Below are positions 1-8,381 of a stretch of 64,000 nucleotides of DNA, in pieces. The notes beneath the pieces are model-generated. The model worked only from the letters and a program-made list of their open reading frames with translations, had not been told where the DNA came from and searched no databases. Within the stretch, counting starts at the first letter, position 1, and every line of letters starts with the position of its first letter. The position numbers and the translations under genes were made by a program. The stretch is taken from the NCBI GenBank assembly GCA_965231765.1, contig OZ246887.1:3534001-3598000 (forward strand), written 5' to 3'. This DNA is from JAAXHF01 sp963665955. GTDB taxonomy: Bacteria > Desulfobacterota > Binatia > Bin18.

Positions 1-652
1 GTGTGGTATTGGTCTGCTCGGCAAGCTGTTTGGCTTGGCCGATTAAGGCTTCGAGCAACTGGCCCAAGCGCTCGACTTCTTGCAGTTTGCGCAGCTCTGG
101 TGTGTTGGGCGAACTCACATTGACAACAAGATAGTCGGCAAAGGGCAGCAGTTGGGCTGCGCTTTCCATATAGTCGCTGACCGCATCTTCCAGCGGGGTT
201 ATTTTAGACTTCCCGATATTGAAGCCAAGGGGAATAAGATGCGGACGGTCTACTGGTAATACGCGGGTGAGACGCTCAGCAATCGTTTTGGCACCGTCAT
301 TGTTGAAACCCAGACGGTTAATACAGGCCTGATCCTGCTCTAAACGGAAAATCCGAGGTTTAGGATTGCCTGGTTGGCCTTTTGCGGTGATCGTACCGAG
401 TTCGGCAAAGCCGAAGCCTAATGTAGGCCAAGCGAGGAGGACTTTGGCGTTCTTGTCATAGCCGGCAGCCAATCCGACTGGATTAGGAAAGTGGAGTCCC
501 CACAGATCTTGGCCCAAACGGGCATCGCTCGGAGGTGCAGATCGGAGGGGGGAGGCTTGGAGAAGCTGGAGGGTGTGAATCGCAAAATGGTGAGCCTGCT
601 CAGGGTCAAGGGAAAAGAACAATGGGCGCAGCAGAGGGTAGAGCATTGTCAT
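1..652 (-). CDS. pyrD: Dihydroorotate dehydrogenase (quinone), class 2, 3'-truncated by window edge
   Basis: Oxidises dihydroorotate to orotate in pyrimidine synthesis, passing electrons to membrane quinone. I read the minus strand from an ATG at 652 (M-T-M-L-Y-P), giving an N-terminal helix region (L-L-R-P-L-F-F) typical of the membrane-associated class 2 enzyme, then F-P-N-P-V-G-L-A-A-G-Y-D-K-N, and the conserved N-V-S-S-P-N-T near the cut end. The frame is open to base 1, about 217 codons, so roughly the C-terminal third is missing because the window ends. It is the last visible gene of the surE-pcm-nifS-mnmA-mtaB-rnc-pyrD run, 49 bp after rnc. Identification is by class 2 motifs; confidence is high. 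Confidence 0.93.
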   Translation of the reverse strand, partial: MTMLYPLLRPLFFSLDPEQAHHFAIHTLQLLQASPLRSAPPSDARLGQDLWGLHFPNPVGLAAGYDKNAKVLLAWPTLGFGFAELGTITAKGQPGNPKPRIFRLEQDQACINRLGFNNDGAKTIAERLTRVLPVDRPHLIPLGFNIGKSKITPLEDAVSDYMESAAQLLPFADYLVVNVSSPNTPELRKLQEVERLGQLLEALIGQAKQLAEQTNTT

Positions 653-701
653 CGATATTGAAACGAATCTGTGGAAGACTCTCGCGCTGAGCAGGAGGGG
701 G

Positions 702-1433
702 TCAAGCGTGTTCTGCGTCTTCAGTGTGTGTGTCGGTTTCGTTTTGCAATAGCTCCAAGGTCTGTGAGGCTGCCGCCTGGTGGGCGCTTTTTTTGCTTGG
801 TCCTTCCCCACGTCCGTAGAGCTTTCCGGCAATCAGAACTTGGCTCACAAAACGTTTTTGATGGTCCGGGCCTCGGACTTCAACCACCTCATAGACCGGA
901 GTTTGCTTGAATATTTTTTGTGTCACTTCTTGTAGCCGAGTTTTGCTATCAAAGTGGATGACGGTTGGCTTTTCTTCGAGATTGGCTGCAAAGTGAGCAG
1001 AGACGAGCGCCAGAGCTGGGGCGAATCCCCCATCAAGATAGACTGCCCCTAGCACGGCTTCATACGCACACGCCAGAATAGAGCCTTTTTGTCGGCCGCC
1101 ACTCCGTTCTTCGCCCCAGCCCAAACGTAACCAGTGACCCAAGGACAGCGCTTCTGCTTTTTGGGCTAATACCTGGGCGTTGACGAGTGAGGCCCGTATT
1201 TTTGACAATTCACCTTCTCGGGATTCAGGAAAGCGGTGGATCAGAAGGTCACTGATGGCCATGTCCAACACGGCATCGCCAAGAAACTCGAGGGTTTCGT
1301 TATGGTCCTCGCCAGGCTGTAAGGGAAAGGAGCAATGGGTTAAGGCCAGCGTCAGGAGGTCCTGGCGGGTAAACTTATAACCCAGCTGAGTTTCGAGTGG
1401 AGCAAGGGAGGCAGGAGAGTTTGAATCTGGCAT
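702..1433 (-). CDS. rnc: Ribonuclease III
   Basis: Cleaves double-stranded RNA, including rRNA precursors and some mRNAs, in the cytoplasm. The 243-residue length is normal for the family. Residues 45-56 carry the signature NETLEFLGDAVL; the second acidic catalytic group is in AYEAVLGAVYLDGG near residue 125. A C-terminal dsRNA-binding domain spans about residues 160-232 and ends in the typical KKSAHQAAA. The usual Arg/Lys after NE in the signature is Thr here, a small variation. It lies 12 bp downstream of mtaB on the same strand, so probably one transcript. Confidence 0.95.
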   Translation of the reverse strand: MPDSNSPASLAPLETQLGYKFTRQDLLTLALTHCSFPLQPGEDHNETLEFLGDAVLDMAISDLLIHRFPESREGELSKIRASLVNAQVLAQKAEALSLGHWLRLGWGEERSGGRQKGSILACAYEAVLGAVYLDGGFAPALALVSAHFAANLEEKPTVIHFDSKTRLQEVTQKIFKQTPVYEVVEVRGPDHQKRFVSQVLIAGKLYGRGEGPSKKSAHQAAASQTLELLQNETDTHTEDAEHA

Positions 1434-1445
1434 GGAAAAAAGAGG

Positions 1446-2795
1446 CTAAAGCGTAAGGGGTAAGGGAGTGGTTGAAGGGTTGCTATCCTGGATTTCTCCC
1501 CACACGTGACCGCCTGTGGCTGTCGTAATACGGACCGGGACTTCGCGATTCATGTACGCATCGCTTCCGGCTGCCATGACTCTGAGGTAGTTTCGGCTGT
1601 AGCCTTTGAGCAAACCGCTGTTTTTATCGCGGCTATGCTCAAAGAGGACGTGGAGCGTGTGCCCCGCAAACTGATTGGCAAAAGCCGCTTTCTTGTGTTC
1701 GCCGAGTTTGCGAACTTGGCGGGCACGCGCCTCGATTGTCGGTTTGGGGACTTTGTTGGTGAACTTGGCGGCTGTTGTGCCATTTCGGACTGAATACGGA
1801 AACACATGAAAGTAGGTAAATGGGCTGTGTTCAAGAAATTGATAACCCTGAGCAAACTCTTCTTCGCCTTCACCAGGAAAGCCCACAATCAGATCTGTGC
1901 CGAGCGCGGCGTGGGGCAAAGTCTCGCGGAGTCGGGTCAGCACGTCAGTGGCCAAGGTCCGGTCATAACGGCGGCGCATGCGTGACAAGATGCTATCATC
2001 GCCAGCTTGGAGTGGAATATGTAAGTGAGGACACACCGTTTGTGCTTGGGCGAGCAGCGAGATCAGGGGTTCACTAAACTCGTGTGGATCGAGGGAACTG
2101 AGCCGGACACGAGGAAGCGGTTTGCGCTCCTCAATAGCGGCTACAAGCCAGGCTAGGTCAACCGGTTGATCAAGATCTTCGCCATAGCCACCGAGGTGTA
2201 CGCCAGTCAAGACGACCTCTTGAAAACCCCGAGTAGCCAAAATGTCGAGCTGTTCAAGGACGATCCGTGGAGACACGCTACGGCTCCTGCCGCGTGACAT
2301 GGGCACGATACAGAAAGTACAGAATAAGTCGCAGCCTTCTTGGATCTTTAAAAAGGCCCGGGTTTGACCGGCAAAGGTCTGGGCGCCAAAGACGCCAATA
2401 TCTGGCGTGTGGCCATTATCTGTTTTCCGTAAATTGCTGACAGCAATCTTTTGGCTGAGTTCCGCCGTAACAGCGTGGAGTAAATCGTCAAGACGATTAA
2501 TCCCGATCACATAATCGACCTCGGGAACCGCTGCGACAGATGCGGGCGCGACTTGGGCATAACAGCCCGTCATAATCACTCGGGCCGATGGATTGCAGCG
2601 TTTGGCTCGACGGGCAAGCTGACGGCTCTCGGCATCAGCCTGATTGGTCACCGTACAGCTATTGACCACATACACATCAGCCGTTTCAGCAAACGGGACA
2701 AGGCTGTGACCTTCAGTCCTGAGCCGGTCCTCGATCGTCGCGGTATCGTATTGATTGACTTTACAGCCAAGAGTGGTGATCGCCACACGCAACAT
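1446..2795 (-). CDS. mtaB: tRNA ms2t6A37 methylthiotransferase MtaB (MiaB-like radical SAM)
   Basis: Adds a methylthio group to t6A at position 37 of ANN-decoding tRNAs using two Fe-S clusters. I chose ATG at 2795 (M-L-R-V-A-I-T-T-L-G-C-K-V-N-Q), one base after the mnmA stop, over an upstream start inside mnmA; this gives 449 residues. The N-terminal cluster cysteines are C11, C47 and C78; the radical-SAM CxxxCxxC is C155/C159/C162 in GCDLFCTFC. TLGCKVNQ and VNSCTVT favour MtaB over MiaB or RimO. It sits with mnmA in a tRNA-modification block. Confidence 0.92.
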   Translation of the reverse strand: MLRVAITTLGCKVNQYDTATIEDRLRTEGHSLVPFAETADVYVVNSCTVTNQADAESRQLARRAKRCNPSARVIMTGCYAQVAPASVAAVPEVDYVIGINRLDDLLHAVTAELSQKIAVSNLRKTDNGHTPDIGVFGAQTFAGQTRAFLKIQEGCDLFCTFCIVPMSRGRSRSVSPRIVLEQLDILATRGFQEVVLTGVHLGGYGEDLDQPVDLAWLVAAIEERKPLPRVRLSSLDPHEFSEPLISLLAQAQTVCPHLHIPLQAGDDSILSRMRRRYDRTLATDVLTRLRETLPHAALGTDLIVGFPGEGEEEFAQGYQFLEHSPFTYFHVFPYSVRNGTTAAKFTNKVPKPTIEARARQVRKLGEHKKAAFANQFAGHTLHVLFEHSRDKNSGLLKGYSRNYLRVMAAGSDAYMNREVPVRITTATGGHVWGEIQDSNPSTTPLPLTL

Positions 2796-2796
2796 G

Positions 2797-3984
2797 CTAC
2801 AGCGCTCCTTCAATCCAGCCGCCGCCCAGGATCCGGTCGCCATCATAAAACACCACCGCCTGACCAGGGGTCACGGCAGGACAGGCGTATTGAAAGCGGA
2901 CTTCAGCTTTGCCATCGGGTTGGGGCAGGATGCGGGCTGGAATAGGCGGATAACGATATCGAATCTTGACTGTTGCCATGATCTCATCGGCCTCCTGCGG
3001 CTGTTGTCCATCTATCGCATTGCCCGAATTGATCCAATTGACCCGACTGGCATATAGACCGGAGGCTTGGAGGTCTGCCTTGCTGCCGACTTCAACCTGA
3101 CCTGTTGTGGCGTCGATATTTGAGACATACAGCGGTTCAGGCTGGCCACCTAAGCCAAGGCCGCGACGCTGACCAATCGTAAAGCGGTGAATCCCAGTAT
3201 GCGAACCCAGCACCTGTCCCTTTCGGTCAACCACCTTGCCTGGAGTGAAACGTTCGGGGGACAGGCGTTGTTCGAGAAAACGGGCGTAATTGCCATCCGG
3301 CACAAAGCAAATATCTTGACTCTCTGGCTTATCGGCCAGACCAAGTCCCAGGCTGTGAGCTTTGTCACGGACTTCAGCCTTGGTCAAATGCCCGACTGGG
3401 AATAAGGTCCGCGCCAGCTGCTCCTGACTCAAGGTAAAGAGAAAATAGGACTGATCCTTACTCTGGTCGCTGCCGCGTAAGAGTTGGTAGCGCTGGGTGT
3501 TCGCATCCTGCACAATCCGGGCGTAGTGACCCGTCGCAACATAGTGGGCATCGAGTTCCCGCGCCCGCTGCCACAGCAGATCAAACTTGAGATCGCGGTT
3601 ACACAACAGACACGGGTTCGGTGTGCGGCCTTGCACGTATTCATGACTAAACACATTAATGACCCGACTCTGGAAGGCATCTTTCAAGTTCAGCACGTAG
3701 TACGGAATGTCTAAGCGTTCTGACACCCGGCGGGCGTCTTGAAAATCATCAATTGAGCAACAACTGCCTTCATGGCCCTCAGCGTTGCCGGCCAACAGCA
3801 TAGAGACCGCGATCACTTCATAGCCGGCCTCAACGAGGAGAGCAGCGGCGACTGCGCTATCGACCCCGCCGCTGAGGGCTGCGAGAACGCGCTGGCCTGA
3901 GCGGGGAGAGGACTGAGGACTGAGTGCCGAGTGCTGAGCAGGGGAAATCGGAGTGTCCCAGGTATTGTCTTGTATTTTACTCAT
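2797..3984 (-). CDS. mnmA: tRNA-specific 2-thiouridylase MnmA (TrmU)
   Basis: Activates U34 of Lys/Glu/Gln tRNAs with ATP and inserts sulfur. The ATG at 3984 is preferred because it follows the nifS stop by 13 bp and has GAGGACT upstream; a longer frame would run into nifS. The product is 395 residues: PP-loop SGGVDS at 38-43, the catalytic Cys pair C125 (NPCLLCN) and C226 (SQDICFV). Residues 1-30 before the PP-loop are longer and Ser/Pro-rich compared with standard MnmA. The upstream cysteine desulfurase is the natural sulfur source, and the TusA-like gene at 63.6 kb is another possible relay. Confidence 0.95.
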   Translation of the reverse strand: MSKIQDNTWDTPISPAQHSALSPQSSPRSGQRVLAALSGGVDSAVAAALLVEAGYEVIAVSMLLAGNAEGHEGSCCSIDDFQDARRVSERLDIPYYVLNLKDAFQSRVINVFSHEYVQGRTPNPCLLCNRDLKFDLLWQRARELDAHYVATGHYARIVQDANTQRYQLLRGSDQSKDQSYFLFTLSQEQLARTLFPVGHLTKAEVRDKAHSLGLGLADKPESQDICFVPDGNYARFLEQRLSPERFTPGKVVDRKGQVLGSHTGIHRFTIGQRRGLGLGGQPEPLYVSNIDATTGQVEVGSKADLQASGLYASRVNWINSGNAIDGQQPQEADEIMATVKIRYRYPPIPARILPQPDGKAEVRFQYACPAVTPGQAVVFYDGDRILGGGWIEGAL

Positions 3985-3997
3985 TGCCCAGTCCTCA

Positions 3998-5146
3998 TTA
4001 CTGATTCGCCGCTCGTACTCGCTCAACAACTCCGGGCAATATTTCGAGTACCCGCTCAATATCCTGCTCAGACGTGTCCTTGCCAAGACTAAAGCGAATG
4101 GCACTCTTGGCGGTCGCAGCATCACGCCCGAGAGCCAACAGGACATGAGAAGGTTCAACAGAACCAGCTGCGCAGGCTGACCCAGTCGATACCGCAATTC
4201 CGGCCAGGTCAAGCCCCATCATGAGCCCTTCTCCTGATGCACCGGGAAAGCCGACATTGAGCGTATTCGGCAGGCACGCCTGCTGGGGCGTATTGCGTAC
4301 AATGTCGGGAACTTTGTTGTGAATACCTTGCCACAGCTGGGTCGTCAGCCCAATCAACTGGGTGGCTCGTGTTTCTCGTTCTTGTCCGGCCAAGAAGGCG
4401 GCAAGACCGAAGCCAACGGCTGCAGCGACATTTTCCGTGCCGGCGCGTTTCTCACGCTCTTGCGGCCCACCCCGCAGGAGAGGGGTGAGTTGGGTGCCCT
4501 TTCGGACATACAACGCTCCGACCCCTTTGGGACCATAAATTTTGTGGGCCGATAGGGATAGCAGATCCACTCCTAAGCTCTCAACATCAAGCGCTAATTT
4601 GCCTGTCGCCTGCACCGCATCCACATGCAACATGACTCCCCGTTCGCGTGCGATCTGGCTACAGGCGGCAATCGGTTGAATTGTGCCAAGCTCGGGATTG
4701 GCCAAACCAATGCTGACCAGCCCAGTCGCTGGACACAGAGCTGCGTCCAGGTCTGCGGGATTTATGCGGCCTTCAGTATCAACTGGTAGGAGTGTCAGGC
4801 TGTAGCCCTCATGTGTGAGTGCTCGCAACGACTCCAGGACTGACGAGTGCTCAATTGGGGTCGTAATGATGTGAGACGTGCCTGGATGTTTTGCCCGCAA
4901 GACGCCATGTATGGCCAGGCTATTACTTTCGGTGCCACCACTGGTAAACAACACCTCAGCCGGCTTGGCCCCGATACATGCCGCGACCTGTTCACGAGCG
5001 TGTTCAAGGCCCTGTTTGGCTCGGCGACCAGTGCCGTGCACACTCGACGGATTGCCAAAGTGGGTCTGCAAATACGGCAACATGGCTTCGAGCACATCCG
5101 CTCGTAGCGGCGTGGTCGCATTGTGGTCCAGATAGATCTGTTGCAT
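3998..5146 (-). CDS. Cysteine desulfurase, NifS/IscS family
   Basis: PLP enzyme that takes sulfur from cysteine as a persulfide. It has 382 residues, starting MQQIYLDHNATTPL. K202 in SAHKIYGPKG binds PLP; C325 in STGSACAAGS is the persulfide-forming cysteine in the long flexible loop of group I enzymes. FTSGGTESN and HVDAVQATGK are also typical. The usual N-N-E before GTIQPI reads N-P-E here. Position directly before mnmA suggests it feeds tRNA thiolation; whether it also supplies Fe-S assembly or selenium handling cannot be told. Calling it NifS, IscS or IscS-like is a matter of naming, so no symbol is given. Confidence 0.94.
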   Translation of the reverse strand: MQQIYLDHNATTPLRADVLEAMLPYLQTHFGNPSSVHGTGRRAKQGLEHAREQVAACIGAKPAEVLFTSGGTESNSLAIHGVLRAKHPGTSHIITTPIEHSSVLESLRALTHEGYSLTLLPVDTEGRINPADLDAALCPATGLVSIGLANPELGTIQPIAACSQIARERGVMLHVDAVQATGKLALDVESLGVDLLSLSAHKIYGPKGVGALYVRKGTQLTPLLRGGPQEREKRAGTENVAAAVGFGLAAFLAGQERETRATQLIGLTTQLWQGIHNKVPDIVRNTPQQACLPNTLNVGFPGASGEGLMMGLDLAGIAVSTGSACAAGSVEPSHVLLALGRDAATAKSAIRFSLGKDTSEQDIERVLEILPGVVERVRAANQ

Positions 5147-5161
5147 CTGTTGAATCTCGGC

Positions 5162-5812
5162 TTATTCAGGGTCCCAGCCGTACTCACCTTGAAGTTTGAC
5201 AAATCGGCATTCACCAAAATATTCTTCTTGGATGCCCCCAGGCTCTTTCCAAACGCAAACTAAGGTCTGCAAGTCTTCCTCGCCCATCGGCACGACCAGC
5301 CGCCCGCCCATACGCAGCTGGGATAGCAGCGGACGTGGCAAACTTGGTGCGGCGGCACTAATCACAATCGCATCAAAGGGCGCTTCCTCTTCCCAGCCCA
5401 AAGTGCCATCGCCAACATGCACGTGTACGCCTTGGTAGCCTAACTCGTGCAGCACGTTTCGGGCTCGCTCGGCCAAGCTTTTAACGATTTCGACGGACGA
5501 GACGACAGACCCTTGTTCGGCCAGGATAGCCGCCAGATAGCCAGAGCCCGTCCCGATTTCGAGGACATGCTCGCTTTCGGCCAGTTTGAGGACAGATGCC
5601 ATGTGGGCAACCATATACGGTTGGGAAATTGTCTGATTATGGCCAATCGGGAGGGGATGATCCTCGTAGGCACGTGCGCGCAAAGATTCCTCAACAAACA
5701 GGTGACGGGGCACTTGCTGCATTGCTGCCAGGACCAGCGGGTCATTCAGACCGCGCTCGATCAGCTGCTCCCGGACCATGCGTTGACGGGCTTGGGTGTA
5801 GTCTACTGCCAT
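5162..5812 (-). CDS. pcm: Protein-L-isoaspartate O-methyltransferase
   Basis: Methylates isoaspartyl residues in aged proteins with SAM, starting their repair. The length, 216 residues, is usual. The SAM motif VLEIGTGSGYLAAIL and the substrate-binding NQTISQPYMVA are present, as is VPRHLFV near the N-terminus. Its start overlaps the 3' end of surE by 10 bp, matching the widespread surE-pcm gene pair and implying translational coupling. Confidence 0.95.
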   Translation of the reverse strand: MAVDYTQARQRMVREQLIERGLNDPLVLAAMQQVPRHLFVEESLRARAYEDHPLPIGHNQTISQPYMVAHMASVLKLAESEHVLEIGTGSGYLAAILAEQGSVVSSVEIVKSLAERARNVLHELGYQGVHVHVGDGTLGWEEEAPFDAIVISAAAPSLPRPLLSQLRMGGRLVVPMGEEDLQTLVCVWKEPGGIQEEYFGECRFVKLQGEYGWDPE

Positions 5813-6555
5813 GAGAGTTTCATATCGCGCAGGTTCTGGAGCGCGTGGTAGTTGGTGAAATCAACAAGGAGCGGAGTGACGGAGATATAGCCTTCATTGA
5901 TTGCTACACAATCGGTGCCTTCTTCAGGCTCAAACCCCAGATCATCGCCCCCAATCCAATAGTATTGTTTGCCACGCGGGTTTGGACACACTTCGATTTT
6001 TTCACTGTAATGACGTTTGCCTTGGTGGGTGAAGCGATAGCCCTTAAGCTCGCGCCGGGCCAGATTGGGAGCATTGACGTTCAACAGAGTTTGTGGTGGT
6101 AACCCCTGGGTCGCAACCTCAGCTGCAAGTGTGGCTGCAAATTCTGCGCTTGGACCAAACTGATAACCGGAGTTCATGGCCACGACGGAGACAGCGATGG
6201 AGGGAATTCCCAGGATTGCACCTTCCATTGCAGCAGCAACCGTTCCTGAGTAGGTAATATCATCGCCAAGGTTTGGGCCTTTATTAATCCCAGACACGAC
6301 TAAATCGGGTCGTACCGGCAAGAAGCCTTTGACCGCCAAGTTGACACAGTCGGTTGGGGTGCCATTAACGGCAAAGCGGCGCGGGCTGAGTTCATCAATG
6401 CGCAAGGGCCGATGCAGCGTCAGCGCGTGGCTGATAGCATTCCGCTCGCGGTCTGGGGCGACGGTATACACCTCACCAACCGTGCTGAGGGCTTCTTCCA
6501 GGGCATGAATGCCCTCAGAGTGAATGCCGTCATCATTCGAAACCAGGATAACCAT
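5803..6555 (-). CDS. surE: 5'/3'-nucleotidase SurE
   Basis: Metal-dependent nucleoside monophosphatase, a stationary-phase survival factor. It has 250 residues; the N-terminus MVILVSNDDG carries the metal-binding D8/D9, and VVSGINKGPNLGDDITYSGTV is the family loop. It is the first gene of the minus-strand operon, 75 bp downstream of tRNA-Pro on the same strand, so transcription from the tRNA promoter is possible. Confidence 0.95.
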   Translation of the reverse strand: MVILVSNDDGIHSEGIHALEEALSTVGEVYTVAPDRERNAISHALTLHRPLRIDELSPRRFAVNGTPTDCVNLAVKGFLPVRPDLVVSGINKGPNLGDDITYSGTVAAAMEGAILGIPSIAVSVVAMNSGYQFGPSAEFAATLAAEVATQGLPPQTLLNVNAPNLARRELKGYRFTHQGKRHYSEKIEVCPNPRGKQYYWIGGDDLGFEPEEGTDCVAINEGYISVTPLLVDFTNYHALQNLRDMKLSWQ

Positions 6556-6629
6556 GGCCGCATTTCAGCAGAAAGCCGACAAAAAGAAAAGGCGATTACC
6601 AAAGCAACCGCCTTTCATAGAAAATAACA

Positions 6630-6703
6630 TCGGGGTGAGCCGATTTGAACGGCCGACCACTCGCACCCCAAGCGAGTGCGCTACCGGGCTGCGCCACACC
6701 CCG
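6630..6703 (-). tRNA. tRNA-Pro(GGG)
   Basis: Read on the minus strand, a 7-bp perfect acceptor stem (CGGGGTG/CACCCCG) closes a 74-nt cloverleaf. The D-arm is GCGC...GCGC. The anticodon stem CTCGC/GCGAG holds the loop TTGGGGT with anticodon GGG. The T-arm contains GTTCAAATC, and the discriminator base is A. CCA is not encoded. It stands just upstream of surE. Confidence 0.93.
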
Positions 6704-6797
6704 TTGTGTGTTTGTCATACTCCCTGTCAGGCAAAGGGGTCAAGGGCCTGGGGATATGATAAGGACTGAGTCACGAGGGCTGAGTAGGAGGGAAGAC

Positions 6798-7169
6798 ATG
6801 TCAACTTATCAAGGCGGCTGCCACTGTGGCCGGGTACAATTTGAAGTGATGGTTCAGATTGATGAGGTCATTGATTGCAATTGTTCAATTTGCGCCAAAA
6901 GAGGCTTTTTGCATTTGATCGTTGAGCCCAAGCAGTTTCGCTTGCTCACTGCGGAAGATGCTGTGGCTCTGTATCAATTCAAGACTAAAACCGCGAAACA
7001 CTATTTCTGTCCCGTGTGTGGCGTGTGTTCGTACTATGTTCCCCGTTCCCATCCCGACAAAATTGATGTGAATGTTCGTTGCCTGGAGGGCATAGCTTGG
7101 GAAGAGCTGCGTATTGTTCCGTTCAACGGTCGGGAATGGGAAAAGAGCCGCCATACGTTGGAAGATTAA
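6798..7169 (+). CDS. GFA/CENP-V family zinc-binding protein
   Basis: Small protein of the glutathione-dependent formaldehyde-activating (GFA) fold; substrate is unknown for most members. ATG at 6798 is chosen for the GGAGGGAAG ribosome site and because the domain starts immediately after. The 123 residues contain GGCHCG (zinc site), CNCSIC and CPVCGVCSYY, the spaced cysteines of the family. It is transcribed away from tRNA-Pro/surE and converges on the small LarE-like ORF. True glutathione/formaldehyde chemistry should not be assumed. Confidence 0.85.
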   Translation: MSTYQGGCHCGRVQFEVMVQIDEVIDCNCSICAKRGFLHLIVEPKQFRLLTAEDAVALYQFKTKTAKHYFCPVCGVCSYYVPRSHPDKIDVNVRCLEGIAWEELRIVPFNGREWEKSRHTLED

Positions 7170-7189
7170 CACCGCTACTCAGCCAGAAG

Positions 7190-7426
7190 TTAGCCCAAAT
7201 CAAGCGTAACAAACTGGTAGCCCAGGGATTTACCATGAGCAACAAGAACGGTGCGAATCGCCGGGTCAAGGAGACGCGGACGGTCTTCGGGTGGCGCTTC
7301 AATGCAAGCCATTTTGTCTTCGATCCGGACCTGATATGAGGGCAGCCCTAATGAGCGAAACACCGGAACCCAGGCTGCCGAAGGGTCTGGATCAGTAGCG
7401 GGACGATCGGGGTTGTTTTGCTCCAT
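7190..7426 (-). CDS. Small protein resembling the isolated C-terminal domain of LarE
   Basis: A 78-residue ORF read from ATG 7426 on the minus strand. Residues ~36-78 (YQVRIEDKMACIEAPPEDRP ... SLGYQFVTLDLG) match the pattern I know from the C-terminus of LarE, the sacrificial sulfur transferase of nickel-pincer cofactor synthesis: R-I-E-(V/A)-P-P-E-D and L-G-(F/Y)-x-(Y/F)-V-T-L-D-L. The N-terminal PP-loop ATPase domain is absent and no fragment of it lies upstream. It may be a remnant or a genuine stand-alone domain. It is divergent from the HAD gene, 42 bp away. Confidence 0.55.
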   Translation of the reverse strand: MEQNNPDRPATDPDPSAAWVPVFRSLGLPSYQVRIEDKMACIEAPPEDRPRLLDPAIRTVLVAHGKSLGYQFVTLDLG

Positions 7427-7468
7427 AGGCGCTGACTGTACTACAAAGTGTAGAGGGGAACAAAGTAT

Positions 7469-8143
7469 ATGGCCCATCTGCCGGATGAAGGGTTTTCTGC
7501 TGGTGTCATCTTCGATCTTGACGGTGTGCTGATCGACTCCGAGGGTTTATACTTCCGCGCGTACAGCGAAGTCTTGAAGCCGTATGGAGTGACGGTCAGC
7601 CGAGAAGAATATGAAGAACACTGGATTAAGACTGGCACCGGACCAGAGTATATCGTGGCCAAGCATAACCTCGCCGTCCCACCCGATGAACTGCGCAAGC
7701 TGCGCTCGCCTCTGTATTTGAAGATGTTAGAAGAAGAAGTCCAGCTGATGCCGCATGTTGAGGAAGCCCTGGCTCGGCTGGCTCCGCATTTTGCCCTGAC
7801 GGTGGCAACCAATAGCAATCGGGATGCTTTGGATTTCGTTCTGAAACGTTTTGGTATTGACCGATTTTTTGCCGTCACCGTTGCTCGGCAAGACTACACA
7901 GGAGCCAAGCCGCTGCCCGACGCTTTTCTGACTGCGGCCCAGAAACTTAAGCTCGCGCCGACCCAATGCGTGGTGGTGGAAGATACCTCCAAAGGTGTGA
8001 TGGCAGCGGTGAATGCTGGGATTGCCTGCATTGCTGCCCCCAACCAGTACACCCTACGAAACGACTTTAGCAAAGCCAGCCTCGTCCTCCCAAACCTCGG
8101 TGAATTGACACCGGAAGTTGTCCGTAAGCTATTGCAGGGCTAG
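7469..8143 (+). CDS. HAD-superfamily phosphatase, beta-phosphoglucomutase-like
   Basis: Phosphoryl-transfer enzyme of subfamily I with a helical cap. The 224 residues carry motif I FDLDGVLIDSE (nucleophile D16, acid/base D18), motif II VATNS, motif III K-P-L-P-D-A-F and motif IV VVVEDTSKGV. The cap domain lies between about residues 25 and 90. The DGVLIDSE form is common to phosphoglycolate phosphatases and beta-phosphoglucomutases; the substrate cannot be decided from sequence. Confidence 0.88.
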   Translation: MAHLPDEGFSAGVIFDLDGVLIDSEGLYFRAYSEVLKPYGVTVSREEYEEHWIKTGTGPEYIVAKHNLAVPPDELRKLRSPLYLKMLEEEVQLMPHVEEALARLAPHFALTVATNSNRDALDFVLKRFGIDRFFAVTVARQDYTGAKPLPDAFLTAAQKLKLAPTQCVVVEDTSKGVMAAVNAGIACIAAPNQYTLRNDFSKASLVLPNLGELTPEVVRKLLQG

Positions 8144-8292
8144 GAGGTTTCAAAGGCTCACTGGGGAGAGAGCGCGCAGCCCAAATCAGAACATGTGACA
8201 TTGAGGACAGTTCGTTGCTGGAGGCACCCTGCTCCAGGGCTGGGCGTTTGGTCCAGATGGTCATCCGATTACCCAGGTTTAAAAATTCTCTC

Positions 8293-8377
8293 TTCCCTCC
8301 TTGTCGCTTTTCCTCTATTCTAGGCCCCCGCATGGCCGAACAGGCCAGCCAAGATCGGAAAGGCGACAAGGAGGGGA
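8293..8377 (+). promoter_or_regulatory. Long hairpin that buries the ribosome site of the downstream hydrolase gene
   Basis: Bases 8293-8313 pair with 8357-8377 (21 bp, all paired if G.U at 8294/8376 and 8308/8362 is allowed). The 3' arm contains AAGGAGGGG, the Shine-Dalgarno of the gene starting at 8382. The 43-nt loop contains a small inner stem TGGCC/GGCCA. No U-run follows, so it is unlikely to be a terminator. Control of translation is inferred. Confidence 0.55.
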
Positions 8378-8381
8378 AAAT

